Positions 34,446 through 43,538 of a stretch of 64,000 bases of DNA are shown in pieces; within the stretch, counting starts at the first letter, position 1; every line of letters starts with the position of its first letter. The notes under the pieces are model-generated. The model was not told the origin of the DNA and made no database searches. It saw only the letters and a list, made by a program, of their open reading frames with translations. This stretch comes from Clostridia bacterium. Lineage in GTDB: Bacteria; Bacillota; Clostridia; Oscillospirales; Acutalibacteraceae. The stretch covers positions 124,001 through 188,000 of the forward strand of contig JAFQCT010000012.1 in NCBI GenBank assembly GCA_017399405.1, written 5' to 3'. The position numbers were made by a program, and so were the translations under genes.

Positions 34446-34937
34446 ATGAAAGAACGAAAACTTACAAAAAAGGAATTAGATTTTTGTCGCATATATGTGC
34501 GACTGCGAAATCCAAAAGAATCGGCAATTCGGGCGGGGTTTGAAATCTTACCTGAATACCGAGCAACAAGTCTGTTATCTAAAAAAGAAATCCGCCAAAA
34601 AATCACAGAGTTAGAAAAAGAAGTAACCGCTGATGAAAATCTTATATCAGCAGGACTTCAACGCCTTGCATTCGGCTCTTGTGCAGACGCGGTGAAACTT
34701 ATTCTTTCTGCAAATCAAGACACCTCCCCCGATATTGATAGTCTTGATTTATTCAATGTGGCAGAAATTAAGTTCACTTGCGGTAAAGGTATGGAAATTA
34801 AGTTTTTTGACAGACTTAAAGCATTAGAAAAACTTTCTGAAATTTCACAAAGCGGAAAAGACGAAGGTGCTTTATCATTCTACGAAGCACTTGAAAGAAG
34901 CACCGCAAAACACAGGTCGAGTGAGAATAATGGCTGA
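34446..34937 (+). CDS. Phage terminase small subunit
   Basis: 163 residues, starting at the ATG at 34446 behind GGAGGTAAAA. Small-terminase pattern: KLTKKELDFCRIYVRLRNPKESAIRAGF with a helix-turn-helix, SLLSKKEIRQKITELE, then a region on assembly and ATPase stimulation. Recognises phage DNA for packaging by the large subunit, whose gene overlaps it by eight bases. Confidence 0.85.
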   Translation: MKERKLTKKELDFCRIYVRLRNPKESAIRAGFEILPEYRATSLLSKKEIRQKITELEKEVTADENLISAGLQRLAFGSCADAVKLILSANQDTSPDIDSLDLFNVAEIKFTCGKGMEIKFFDRLKALEKLSEISQSGKDEGALSFYEALERSTAKHRSSENNG

Positions 34938-36192
34938 CATTAAGTTTCGTGAATTTTCAGAAAAACAACTTACCGTACTTAACTGGTGGTGCGAGAATAG
35001 TCCGTATAAAGATTATGACGCTATTATCTGTGACGGTGCTGTAAGAAGTGGCAAAACTGTTTGTATGTCAATTTCGTTTATTCTTTGGGCTTTTTACCGA
35101 TTTTCTGATTGCTCATTTGCTCTTTGCGGGAAAACAATCACTTCACTGCGTCGCAATGTAGTTACTCCCCTTCTACCGTTACTTTGCGATATGGGATTTA
35201 CCGTAAAAGGCAGAAAAAGCAGTAATTTTATTGAAATATCAAATGGTAACAAAATCAACAGATTTTACCTTTTCGGTGGTCGTGATGAATCGTCAGCATC
35301 TCTTATTCAAGGTATTACGCTTTGCGGGATTTTACTTGACGAAGTGGCCCTTATGCCACGCTCATTCGTTGAACAGGCAATGGCAAGATGCTCAGTCACA
35401 GGGTCAAAATTGTGGTTTAACTGCAACCCTGAAAATCCTCGTCATTGGTTTCACACTGAATGGATTAAGAAAGCAAGTGAGAAAAACTGTCTTTATCTTC
35501 ACTTTCTTATGGACGATAACCCATCACTTTCAAAGAAAATCCGTGACCGTTACAAAACCTTGTATTCAGGTGCATTCTACGAAAGATTTGTACTTGGAAA
35601 ATGGGTGGCTGTTGACGGACTTGTGTATCCTTTTTTCAATGAAAAGGAACACATTACAAATACTCTCCCGAAAAATTGCAGTCAGTATTATATTTCTTGT
35701 GACTACGGTACTGTGAACCCTGCCTCATTCGGCTTGTGGGGGCTTTATAAAGGCGTGTGGTACAGAATAAGAGAATTCTATCACGATTCAAAAGCAAAAG
35801 GCTTTCAAATGACCGACAAAGAGTACTATGACGAATTAGTTACTCTTGCAGGTGACAAAAGAGTTGAAGCGGTGATAGTTGACCCCTCTGCCGCCTCTTT
35901 TATGGAGTGTATTCGTCGCGAAGGTAAGTTTCGTGTTATCCCCGCAAAAAACAATGTGGCAGACGGTATTCGCAAAGTCAGTGAAAAACTGAAATGCAAA
36001 GAAATTATAATCGGTAGTTCCTGCGTTGATACAATCCGCGAGTTCTCAATGTATCGCTGGGACCCGAATGGTGTTAATGATAACCCAAGAAAAGAGTATG
36101 ACCACGCTATGGACGATATTCGTTATTTTGTGGCTACTGCTCTTGAACAAACTGACGGACTTGGCTTTGCCTTATCCGTTGAAAGAAACTAA
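34930..36192 (+). CDS. Phage terminase large subunit (PBSX-type)
   Basis: Packaging motor ATPase and nuclease, 420 residues. Walker A GAVRSGKT at 36-43, Walker B GILLDEVAL around residue 130, then the RNase H-like nuclease domain with acidic residues in YISCDYGTVNPASF, AVIVDPSA and DHAMDDIRYF. The chosen ATG at 34930 lies within the end of terS. All motifs are intact, so there is no sign of decay. Confidence 0.93.
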   Translation: MADIKFREFSEKQLTVLNWWCENSPYKDYDAIICDGAVRSGKTVCMSISFILWAFYRFSDCSFALCGKTITSLRRNVVTPLLPLLCDMGFTVKGRKSSNFIEISNGNKINRFYLFGGRDESSASLIQGITLCGILLDEVALMPRSFVEQAMARCSVTGSKLWFNCNPENPRHWFHTEWIKKASEKNCLYLHFLMDDNPSLSKKIRDRYKTLYSGAFYERFVLGKWVAVDGLVYPFFNEKEHITNTLPKNCSQYYISCDYGTVNPASFGLWGLYKGVWYRIREFYHDSKAKGFQMTDKEYYDELVTLAGDKRVEAVIVDPSAASFMECIRREGKFRVIPAKNNVADGIRKVSEKLKCKEIIIGSSCVDTIREFSMYRWDPNGVNDNPRKEYDHAMDDIRYFVATALEQTDGLGFALSVERN

Positions 36193-36211
36193 ATGAAAGG
36201 AGAAAACAAAT

Positions 36212-37342
36212 TTGTCAATATTTTCAAAAATGGCAAAGAAAAAGGTCTGCACTTCTTCTCCGCAAACATCCAATTTATACACTTTTGATTTATTAGGCAG
36301 TTACTCGCCTGCAAGTGTCTGCAACCTTGAACTTTACAGAATGTTGCGTGAAGCAATACCCGTAATTGATACTGCTATTCACAAGATTGTGCGTCTTACT
36401 GGTGGTTTTACCGTAAAAGCCAATAATGGCAGAAATCAAGCACAACTTGAAGATTTTATACGCAACATAAATGTTGGTGGTGCAGGCAAAGGGCTACAAC
36501 AGTTTATTGACATTTATTTTGAACAGTTGCTTACTTACGGTACTTCTGCAGGTGAAATTGTCACAGACGGTAACAATATAAATTCTCTTTACAATGTGCC
36601 AATCCGCAATATATGTCTTAAAAGAAACCCTAAAAATTTCAATGAAATTCTTATTTGCAGACCTGATAGTACAAACACACCTGTAAAATTTCAAGAACTC
36701 GTTATGTATTCAGCACTTAACCCCGAAGCCGGCAGTATTACGGGTAACTCAATCCTTAAAGGGCTACCTTTTGTTGCATCAATTCTTGTGAAAATCTATG
36801 AGTCTATAGGGCAGAATTGGGAAAGAGCAGGTAATCTTCGATATGCGGTTACATATAACCCCGGTTCTGATATGCTTGACCGTGCTTATGCCAAAGAGCG
36901 AGCAACACAAATTGCTACTGAATGGGCAAATGCCATGGACAAAAATAGCGTTAAGGATTTTGTTGCAGTGGGCGATGTGCAGATTAAAGTAATTGGTGCA
37001 GATAATCAAGTGCTTGATAGCGAAATCCCTGTTAAACAAATGCTTGAACAGATTGTTGCAAAACTTGGTGTTCCGCCATTTATATTGGGACTTAGTTGGA
37101 GTACAACTGAAAGAATGTCATCACAACAGGCAGATGCCCTTACAACTGAACTTACTGCATACAGAAGAATTCTCACACCCGTTATTGAGAAAATATGCAA
37201 TATTTTCTTGCGTCTTTGTGGCAATAGTGACGGAGTGCAAGTGGTGTGGGACGAAATCACATTACAAGACACAGTAGAACTTGCAAAAGCTGAACTTTAT
37301 TCTGCACAGGCAAAATCGCTTTTGGGAGGTGACAGTAAATGA
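36212..37342 (+). CDS. Phage portal protein
   Basis: 376 residues; forms the dodecameric DNA entry ring at one capsid vertex. REAIPVIDTAIHKIVRLTGG near the N-terminus, the LGVPPFILGL and AYRRILTPVIEKICNIFLR segments are typical of HK97/SPP1-like portals. The start is a TTG at 36212, nine bases after AAAGGAG. It follows terL after 19 bases and overlaps the protease gene by four. Confidence 0.88.
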   Translation: MSIFSKMAKKKVCTSSPQTSNLYTFDLLGSYSPASVCNLELYRMLREAIPVIDTAIHKIVRLTGGFTVKANNGRNQAQLEDFIRNINVGGAGKGLQQFIDIYFEQLLTYGTSAGEIVTDGNNINSLYNVPIRNICLKRNPKNFNEILICRPDSTNTPVKFQELVMYSALNPEAGSITGNSILKGLPFVASILVKIYESIGQNWERAGNLRYAVTYNPGSDMLDRAYAKERATQIATEWANAMDKNSVKDFVAVGDVQIKVIGADNQVLDSEIPVKQMLEQIVAKLGVPPFILGLSWSTTERMSSQQADALTTELTAYRRILTPVIEKICNIFLRLCGNSDGVQVVWDEITLQDTVELAKAELYSAQAKSLLGGDSK

Positions 37343-38289
37343 TTAAATGTTATCAGTCAAAAAATGAAATTGGTATGCCAACAGATGAAGATATAACTCT
37401 TATCAATAAGTATACTCTTAAAACTCTCACAAAAGACGATGTTTTCTGTTTCAGCGTAATACTTTGCGACAACGACATTGACCGTGATTTTGAGCGTTTC
37501 GATGAAAATGCCCTTAAAACACTTGAAAAACTTTTTGTAGGTAAAACGGGTATTCTCAACCACAGTATGAAAAGTGAAGACCAAAACTCACGCACATACA
37601 AAACACAGTTGATTACAGATAATTCCCGTAAAACTTGCGACGGATTACCTTACACCTACTTAAAAGCTTGGTGCTACACAGTAAAAAGCGAGAAAAACGA
37701 ATCATTTATCCGTGATATTGAAAGCGGTATCAAAAAAGAAGTGAGTATAAGTTGTGCAAGTGACAATCGCATTTGTTCTGTCTGTGGTGAAAACCATTGT
37801 AATCATATTGCAGGTCGAAAATATAACGGTGAACGCTGTTATAAGACGATTACAGGTATTACAGACGCTTATGAATGGTCATTTGTGGCTGTTCCCGCAC
37901 AAAGAAATGCAGGTGTTACAAAATCTTATAAAAAGGAGAAATCTATGGAAAACATTCTTAAATCCATTAAAGAGGAAAAATCACTTACTTTAAGTGAAAA
38001 CGAACTTAAAAAGGTTTCCGATTATATTGAAAATCTTAAAACAAAAAGTGCAGATGGCGAAAAATACAGACTTTCGCTTTGCACAAAAATCAAGTCGTAC
38101 TTTTCTTTGGCAATTCCTGAAATCAGCGAGAGTTGTGTTGACGATATGATTAAAAACCTTTCAACTGACAGTCTTGAAGCACTTTCAAAGGCTATGAAAG
38201 CGAAAGCAAATACAGTTGTTCCGATTACAAGTCAACTTTACACCGAAGAAAATAGTGATGATAATTCAAATAGTCAGTTCAAATTTTAA
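37339..38289 (+). CDS. Phage prohead protease with C-terminal scaffold domain
   Basis: 316 residues. The N-terminal ~195 residues are a capsid maturation serine protease (U35/HK97-like): His in GILNHSMKSEDQ, Ser in KKEVSISCAS, and the end AYEWSFVAVPAQRNAGVTKS. A CSVCGENHCNH insert with Cys/His residues looks metal-binding. The remainder (from MENILKSIKEEKS) is charged and coiled, as expected for a scaffold. An internal AAGGAG six bases before the ATG at 37945 suggests that the scaffold is also made separately. Confidence 0.85.
   Translation: MIKCYQSKNEIGMPTDEDITLINKYTLKTLTKDDVFCFSVILCDNDIDRDFERFDENALKTLEKLFVGKTGILNHSMKSEDQNSRTYKTQLITDNSRKTCDGLPYTYLKAWCYTVKSEKNESFIRDIESGIKKEVSISCASDNRICSVCGENHCNHIAGRKYNGERCYKTITGITDAYEWSFVAVPAQRNAGVTKSYKKEKSMENILKSIKEEKSLTLSENELKKVSDYIENLKTKSADGEKYRLSLCTKIKSYFSLAIPEISESCVDDMIKNLSTDSLEALSKAMKAKANTVVPITSQLYTEENSDDNSNSQFKF
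37945..38289 (+). CDS. Nested capsid scaffold protein (internal start within the protease gene)
   Basis: In-frame ATG at 37945 with AAGGAG (37933-37938) six bases before it, inside the protease gene. It would yield a 114-residue coiled scaffold ending with the same C-terminus, in the manner of lambda Nu3 nested within C. Supported by the RBS and by the domain boundary falling at exactly this point; expression itself is inferred. Confidence 0.5.
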   Translation: MENILKSIKEEKSLTLSENELKKVSDYIENLKTKSADGEKYRLSLCTKIKSYFSLAIPEISESCVDDMIKNLSTDSLEALSKAMKAKANTVVPITSQLYTEENSDDNSNSQFKF

Positions 38290-38303
38290 GGAGGATATAA
38301 TTT

Positions 38304-39308
38304 ATGGCAACATTTGAAACAATTAAACTCGACAAAGGTCTTTACGGTACAGGCAAGGGATTTCTTACTGAACTTGAAAAAATTGACCCAAGTGAAAACT
38401 ACAAGGGTACTTCTCTTGAAAAACTTGACGCATTTGAGCGTCAGTTAAAGCGTTTTGATATTAAAATTAAAGGTGCAGGCAGTGACGCGGTAGAAAAATT
38501 CTTTGCTACTACTGATAGTGCTGTACTTTTCCCTGAATATGTATCCCGTGCGGTGCGTCAGGGTATTGAAGAAGCAAACAACCTTGATTCTATTATCGCA
38601 ACAAGAACAAACATCAATGGTTTTGATTACAGAACAATCGCATCTGTGCCAACCAATGAAGAAAAGGCACTTAAAGATGTTGCAGAGGGTGCTGCAATCC
38701 CCGAAACTGTTGTGCATACACAAGATAATCTTGTTACACTTAAAAAGCGTGGCAGAATGCTTGTGGCATCTTATGAGGCAATCCGTTTTCAGCGTCTTGA
38801 CCTTTTCACAGTTACACTTCGTCAGATTGGTGCTTATATTGCCCGCACACAGTTCAAAGATGCAGTAGATGTTCTTATCAATGGTGATGGTAACAACAAC
38901 CCTGCAAGCGAAATCAGTCCTGCAACTGATGGCACAATCACCTATGAAGATTTGATTACACTTTGGAATTCATTTTCACCTTATGAAATGAACACTCTTA
39001 TTGCGTCACCTGATATTACTGCAAAACTTCTTACAATGCCTGAGTTCCGTGATGCACCTGCCGGTCTTAACTTCCACGGTAAAGGCACAATGATTACTCC
39101 GCTTGGTGCTAAACTTATCAAGTCAAACGATATTAACAGTACTCTTATCGGTCTTGATAAAAACTGTGCACTTGAAATGGTAACTGCAGGCGGAGTTATG
39201 ACAGAATTCGACAAACTTATTGACCGTCAGCTTGAGCGTGCTGCAATTACACAGATTTCAGGTTTTGCTAAAATCTTTGCAGATGCTTCTAAAGTTATGA
39301 ATGTATAA
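38304..39308 (+). CDS. Phage major capsid protein (HK97-fold)
   Basis: 334 residues, directly after the protease, with AAGGAGG before the ATG. VLFPEYVSRAVRQGIEEANNLDSIIATRTNINGFDYR, VTLKKRGRMLVASYEAIRFQ and the A-domain segments match HK97-like capsid proteins of Firmicute siphophages. It has an N-terminal charged delta-like region of ~60 residues. Intact reading frame and capsid context make the call firm. Confidence 0.88.
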   Translation: MATFETIKLDKGLYGTGKGFLTELEKIDPSENYKGTSLEKLDAFERQLKRFDIKIKGAGSDAVEKFFATTDSAVLFPEYVSRAVRQGIEEANNLDSIIATRTNINGFDYRTIASVPTNEEKALKDVAEGAAIPETVVHTQDNLVTLKKRGRMLVASYEAIRFQRLDLFTVTLRQIGAYIARTQFKDAVDVLINGDGNNNPASEISPATDGTITYEDLITLWNSFSPYEMNTLIASPDITAKLLTMPEFRDAPAGLNFHGKGTMITPLGAKLIKSNDINSTLIGLDKNCALEMVTAGGVMTEFDKLIDRQLERAAITQISGFAKIFADASKVMNV

Positions 39309-39319
39309 GGTGATTTATA

Positions 39320-39688
39320 ATGATAAATGTCTGGTCAGTTTCACAAGTGCTTGAAGATACGGGAGTGTTGTCAGCAGAAGAATGTAAAAAGGCTATGCCC
39401 TTTTGCGTTTCAGCCTGTGCAAGACTTTCAAAGCGTCTAAAAGATATAAAAAACGAGGACGAACCTGCTGTAATCAACGCTTGTGCGGGAATTGCACTTT
39501 ATGGGTACACTCTTTTACAATGCAGTGGTAGTGACGATTTTTCATCATTCAAAGCAGGTGATGTTACAATAAGTAAAAGTTCTTCGGCAACTATTGAAAA
39601 TGCAGAAAAATTTCGTGATGACGCGTTACTTCAGGCATCTGAATACTTAACTGATGTGGATTTTGTATTTAAGGCGGTTGAAATATGA
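39320..39688 (+). CDS. Putative head-tail connector (adaptor) protein
   Basis: 122 residues following the capsid gene, where head-completion proteins sit. Mostly helical, with LEDTGVLSAEECKKAMPFCVSACARLSKRL and a conserved-looking DVTISKSSSATIENAEKFRDDAL. The sequence itself is not a match that I can name; the call rests on position, size and helical make-up. Overlaps the next gene by four bases. Confidence 0.55.
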   Translation: MINVWSVSQVLEDTGVLSAEECKKAMPFCVSACARLSKRLKDIKNEDEPAVINACAGIALYGYTLLQCSGSDDFSSFKAGDVTISKSSSATIENAEKFRDDALLQASEYLTDVDFVFKAVEI

Positions 39689-40032
39689 ATATAAATAAAG
39701 TCCTTAATGCTTATGGTAATACGGTTTATATTTGCGGTGCAGATGGGTGGAAATCCCCATTATTCAAAGCATTTATTCAACCGTTGCGATACAAAAACAA
39801 ATTGTATCAGCAAGGCAGTTACACCCCATTAGGCATAAACAAAAATAATGTTTATTTATATATTGGTCCCAACACACACGACCTTACAAAACTTGATAAA
39901 ACTTACAGAATCCACGACAAAGAAAATAAGCAATATATAGTTGACCGTGCTGAAAAAATTACAGTAAAAAACAATACTGTTTACATTTGGGCGGTTATTA
40001 GACAGACAACGGAGGTGCAATATGACACTTAA
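39685..40032 (+). CDS. Putative phage head-closure protein
   Basis: 115 residues, beta-rich, with GSYTPLGINKNNVYLYIGP and KTYRIHDKENKQYIVDRAEKI. The size and order fit the stopper/head-closure protein of siphophages. It overlaps its neighbours by 4 and 11 bases. I assign it by position only. Confidence 0.5.
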   Translation: MNINKVLNAYGNTVYICGADGWKSPLFKAFIQPLRYKNKLYQQGSYTPLGINKNNVYLYIGPNTHDLTKLDKTYRIHDKENKQYIVDRAEKITVKNNTVYIWAVIRQTTEVQYDT

Positions 40033-40453
40033 CGGAACACTTGCCGAAACTATTGTATCTGCGTTATCAACAGATACTCAGTTCAGCGACATTACTTTTG
40101 TTGTAGCATACGAAAATGAAATAAAGCCAACACCTATAGAAAAACCTATTGTGGCAATATCTGTAAAACAATGTGAAATCGGCGAAAAACTCCAAGAAAC
40201 TCTTGAAACAGGTGAAATTACAGTTACAAATAAAAGAGAAATGCACACAACTTTAAGTGCCGACATATATCTTCCATATTCCATGGGTGGAAGTGCAGGA
40301 CACAAGATTTTTGACAGAATTGCAACATATCTTTTGTTTACCAAAAAACACAACATATCAAAATCTGTTTGCTACAACACAGATTATGACAGTAATTGCG
40401 AGGCAATAATTCTTCGAACACATTTTATTTTTAATAATACCGTTTCGGCATAA
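40022..40453 (+). CDS. Putative phage tail-terminator/head-tail joining protein
   Basis: 143 residues; begins MTLNGTLAETIVSALSTDTQF and contains YLPYSMGGSAGHKIFDRIATYL. Position and length fit tail-completion proteins, but no tail genes follow: the reading frame ends at a strong terminator and the next gene is a host transporter on the other strand. Confidence 0.5.
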   Translation: MTLNGTLAETIVSALSTDTQFSDITFVVAYENEIKPTPIEKPIVAISVKQCEIGEKLQETLETGEITVTNKREMHTTLSADIYLPYSMGGSAGHKIFDRIATYLLFTKKHNISKSVCYNTDYDSNCEAIILRTHFIFNNTVSA

Positions 40454-40490
40454 AAAATCCCACTCCAAGAATTTTGGAGTGGGTAATTTT
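40452..40490. terminator. Bidirectional terminator closing the phage cassette and the MFS gene
   Basis: Ten-base-pair perfect stem CCCACTCCAA/TTGGAGTGGG (40459-40468, 40474-40483), five-base loop, TAATTTTTT on the right and six A on the left. Confidence 0.9.
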
Positions 40491-40502
40491 TTGTTTTGCT
40501 AA

Positions 40503-41975
40503 TTAGTCAGCGTTTTCTTCTTCAATTTTATCAACGATTTCTTGTGGAACTGCTTCACCGTGTTTAACAAAAAGGATACAAGCAATACTTAAGATGAACA
40601 TAATCGGGCTATATACGAAGAGTGACATATAAGAGCCTGTGAACATACGAACAATACCGTAAATGATTGGAGAAGCAATCTGTGCTGAGAATGTTGCTGT
40701 GTAGTAGTAGCCTGTGAATGTACCAACTTTTTCAATACCGCCAATATCAAGAACAAGTGGCAATGTATTAACTGTGATGAACATATTAGCAGCACCACCA
40801 AGAACAAGAGCAACCCAAATAAGTGCCATATTCTGTGTAAGCACATAAAGAAGGAATACTGCCATAAATACTATAAGACCAATAAGAATTGTCTTTTTAC
40901 GGCCAATTTTCTTACCCATTTTACCTGCAGGAATTGCAGCAGCAGCAGAACAAACTGCAAAGAGTGTTGTCATAATTGTTGCTTCGCCTGTGCTCTTACC
41001 AAGAACTTCTTCAGCAAAGAGTGCAAAGAATGTTGTAATAGCATTTGTACCGCAGAAAAGGAAGAACAAACCGCCAAGCATAAAGATAAGGCTCTTTCTT
41101 TCACCCTTTGAAAGTTTTTCAGCTTTTCTTGCAGCCTTTTCAGCTTTCTTTGCTGCTTTTTCATCCATATACTGATTGTTTGCCGCAACTTCTTCAAGGC
41201 TTGATGGCTCTTTAACGAAAATACGAACAACAAGCATGCCGATAACCATAACAATTGCACCAAGAAGGAATACATAAGGGAAACTTGTAAACTGTTCGTT
41301 TTCAGTAGTAACTTTAACACCTGTTACAGCCAAATAAATAGCACTTACAAGAGTACCTGCTACCATACCGATAACAGAACCTACACCACCCATAAGGTTG
41401 ATGATTGCATTACCTTCTGAACGAAGGTGTGATGGTGTAAGAGCAGGCATAAGAGCAACTGCAGGAGCACGCCAAAGCGACATTGAGAATACAAAAAGGA
41501 TAATGAAAATCATTGTTACAGGAAGAGTTGACTTCAATGCAACCCAAGGAATAATTGCAAAAAGCAAGGCTGAAACAGGTGCACCGTAAACAATGAAAGG
41601 ACGGCGTTTGCCGAGTTTTGAACGGCAACGGTCTGAAAGTTTACCGAATGTTGGCTGGAAGATAACACCGAAAATGTTATCAAATGTCATAATAACACCG
41701 ATAAACAACGGAACAAGTGTAATTCCGCCACCTACATTAACATCCTGACCCTGTGTTTCTGCAAATTTTGCAAGCACAGGAAACGCTTCGTTAAGTTTTG
41801 CACTAAGATTTGTAATCCATACTGATTCTGTAAGCAATCTGTTAAGAATCTTTGTGATATATGGGTCATAAATTGCCCACGCGATTGATGTTGTGAGGAA
41901 AGCGAAACCTGTCAAAATGGTATGCCATGTATGAAGTTTACCGTTTTTCTCACAGAAAAGTTCTTGTTTGCTCAT
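40503..41975 (-). CDS. MFS sugar transporter, GPH/SLC45-like
   Basis: 490-residue inner-membrane transporter with 12 hydrophobic segments. The loop GKLSDRCRSKLGKRRPFIVYG and APAVALMPALTPSHLRSEGNAI are typical of glycoside-pentoside-hexuronide:cation and sucrose symporter relatives. A lysine-rich cytosolic loop (EKAAKKAEKAARKAEK) joins the two halves. It probably imports a sugar or glycoside; the DUF2804 gene upstream may be a partner. RBS AGGAGG. Confidence 0.85.
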   Translation of the reverse strand: MSKQELFCEKNGKLHTWHTILTGFAFLTTSIAWAIYDPYITKILNRLLTESVWITNLSAKLNEAFPVLAKFAETQGQDVNVGGGITLVPLFIGVIMTFDNIFGVIFQPTFGKLSDRCRSKLGKRRPFIVYGAPVSALLFAIIPWVALKSTLPVTMIFIILFVFSMSLWRAPAVALMPALTPSHLRSEGNAIINLMGGVGSVIGMVAGTLVSAIYLAVTGVKVTTENEQFTSFPYVFLLGAIVMVIGMLVVRIFVKEPSSLEEVAANNQYMDEKAAKKAEKAARKAEKLSKGERKSLIFMLGGLFFLFCGTNAITTFFALFAEEVLGKSTGEATIMTTLFAVCSAAAAIPAGKMGKKIGRKKTILIGLIVFMAVFLLYVLTQNMALIWVALVLGGAANMFITVNTLPLVLDIGGIEKVGTFTGYYYTATFSAQIASPIIYGIVRMFTGSYMSLFVYSPIMFILSIACILFVKHGEAVPQEIVDKIEEENAD

Positions 41976-42109
41976 ATTTTACCTCCTGATAAAATTCAGA
42001 AAATTTATACGCATTCATTATACAATATTTTTTCCAAAATAGAAAGGTATAAAACACCTAAATTATAGAAATATTTTTGTATAGAGTGTTGAGAAATATT
42101 GTTTATCAA

Positions 42110-43207
42110 TTACCACTTGTTTTCAACATACTCGCACCAGCTTGGCAAGTCTTTGATTTCAATTACTTTACCGTCGTCAAGTGTTACTGTACCATTCCAT
42201 ATTCCGTTTACCTGATGGCAATTCATTCTTGCAATATCAAAAACATTCAGGTCAGTTACACTATCGAAAGTAGGTGTGAGTGTCATATTAAATCTTCCGT
42301 CATCAGAAATGATTTTCCACTCTTCCATAAATCTGCCTTTAGGGAATTTTTCTACATCAACTGCACCGATTTTATGTGCTTTACCATCCCAGAAAAGACA
42401 GGTTTCGGTAGCGTTACTCTCGTCACCGATTGCCCATGTAATTTCAAAGCCGAAAAGATGCTTTGTACCATCTTCATCATAAATGTATTGTGAACCGTTA
42501 CCCCAATACCATACAAGCTTATGAGGTGTGTTTACACGCCCCCAATCCATATAGCAGAAAGTATTTTCTTTTGAGAATTCATAAATCTCGTCACCGAATC
42601 TATATGTACCGCTACAAGGCATACAGTTCTGTTTTGTCGTCATAAAGTATCTTGTTGGTTGGTCTTTGAACGGAAGAACAGTTGTAATGTTTTCAAGTCC
42701 CGGCATAATATCCATATGGAACTCGCACTCAACAACCTTACCTTTATAAGGTGCTCTGAACCAGAGAGTTCTGTATGTTTCGTGAGTAACAAACTCGAAT
42801 TGTGCCTGTCTAACATTTCCCTTAAATGTGTTTGGCACATCACCTTTTGGTGGAAGAATATATTTGTTAGCACCGCCAACATACATATAGTTTGCATCTG
42901 CTATTACACATTTGTTTTTGATGTCAGTAAGTTTTGCACTAACATAACCACCAATAGAAATATTTGCAAAACTTAAATCAACAACATAATCTTTGTTGCG
43001 GATAACATAAAAATCCCATTCTTTTTTACGCCAGTTTGGTTTTGAATGGTCACGGTTATAAGTGAATACATTGTGTCTTGCCCAACCTTTAACAAGTAGT
43101 GTTCCGTCTTCTGCTAAAAGCGGAGTTTCTTCTGTGTATTCGGTTTGTTTTGACTTAGCTTCCCACTCAGTAAAGCTTTTGTAAGTTCTTGGTAATTCTT
43201 TTGACAT
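42110..43207 (-). CDS. DUF2804 family protein
   Basis: 365 residues, no signal peptide and no membrane segment. Conserved pieces: KGWARHNVFTYNRDHSKPNWRKKEWDFYVI, FWDGKAHKIGAV, CYMDWGRVNTPHKLVWYWGNGS and DIARMNCHQVNGIWNGTV, a pattern I recognise as DUF2804, a beta-rich family of unknown function. It precedes the sugar transporter but has its own promoter, and a 134-base gap separates them. Confidence 0.75.
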   Translation of the reverse strand: MSKELPRTYKSFTEWEAKSKQTEYTEETPLLAEDGTLLVKGWARHNVFTYNRDHSKPNWRKKEWDFYVIRNKDYVVDLSFANISIGGYVSAKLTDIKNKCVIADANYMYVGGANKYILPPKGDVPNTFKGNVRQAQFEFVTHETYRTLWFRAPYKGKVVECEFHMDIMPGLENITTVLPFKDQPTRYFMTTKQNCMPCSGTYRFGDEIYEFSKENTFCYMDWGRVNTPHKLVWYWGNGSQYIYDEDGTKHLFGFEITWAIGDESNATETCLFWDGKAHKIGAVDVEKFPKGRFMEEWKIISDDGRFNMTLTPTFDSVTDLNVFDIARMNCHQVNGIWNGTVTLDDGKVIEIKDLPSWCEYVENKW

Positions 43208-43237
43208 AAAATCACTTCCCTAAATTTTCCATATATA

Positions 43238-43266
43238 ATTATAACAATATAAAACAGCCAATTCAA
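43238..43266 (-). promoter_or_regulatory. Promoter of the DUF2804 gene
   Basis: -35 TTGAAT (43261-43266), 17-base spacer, -10 TATAAT (43238-43243). The -35 box lies inside the terminator hairpin of the upstream padR operon. Confidence 0.7.
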
Positions 43267-43290
43267 TACCCAATATTGAACTGACTGTTG
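43252..43290 (-). terminator. Terminator of the padR operon, overlapping the next promoter
   Basis: On the minus strand ACAGTCAGTTCAATA pairs imperfectly with TATTGAATTGGCTGT around a small GGG loop, followed by TTTATATT. It starts a few bases after the stop codon of the 79-residue protein. Confidence 0.6.
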
Positions 43291-43296
43291 ATTTTT

Positions 43297-43536
43297 TTAT
43301 TTATTTAATTTTTTCTGAAGTTCGTCATACTCTTTTTCGATTTCTGCCATACGCTTTTCCAGCGTTGCGTATTCCTCCTGCCACAAAGCGTATTCTTTTT
43401 TATCGTCTTTGTCAGGTGCAAAATCTTCAAGGTCTAAAAGTTGGTCTTCTAAATCGTCATATTCATCAGAAAGACGCTCCATTAAATCTTCAAGTTCCCA
43501 AAGAGTCTTGTTTGAAAATTCGTAAATTTCGCCCAT
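43297..43536 (-). CDS. Small acidic coiled-coil protein, unknown function
   Basis: 79 residues, almost entirely charged helix with heptads (LEDLMERLSDEYDDLEDQLLDLEDF; YATLEKRMAEIEKEYDELQKKL). No cysteine and no membrane segment. Last gene of the padR operon, two bases after the PspC-like gene, so it may act with PspC at the membrane, a suggestion from position only. Confidence 0.65.
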   Translation of the reverse strand: MGEIYEFSNKTLWELEDLMERLSDEYDDLEDQLLDLEDFAPDKDDKKEYALWQEEYATLEKRMAEIEKEYDELQKKLNK

Positions 43537-43538
43537 AA

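Noticed and set aside
34214-40502. Complete prophage
   Set aside because: No integrase, repressor, replication, tail, holin or lysin gene, and no flanking direct repeats were seen; only packaging and head genes are present.
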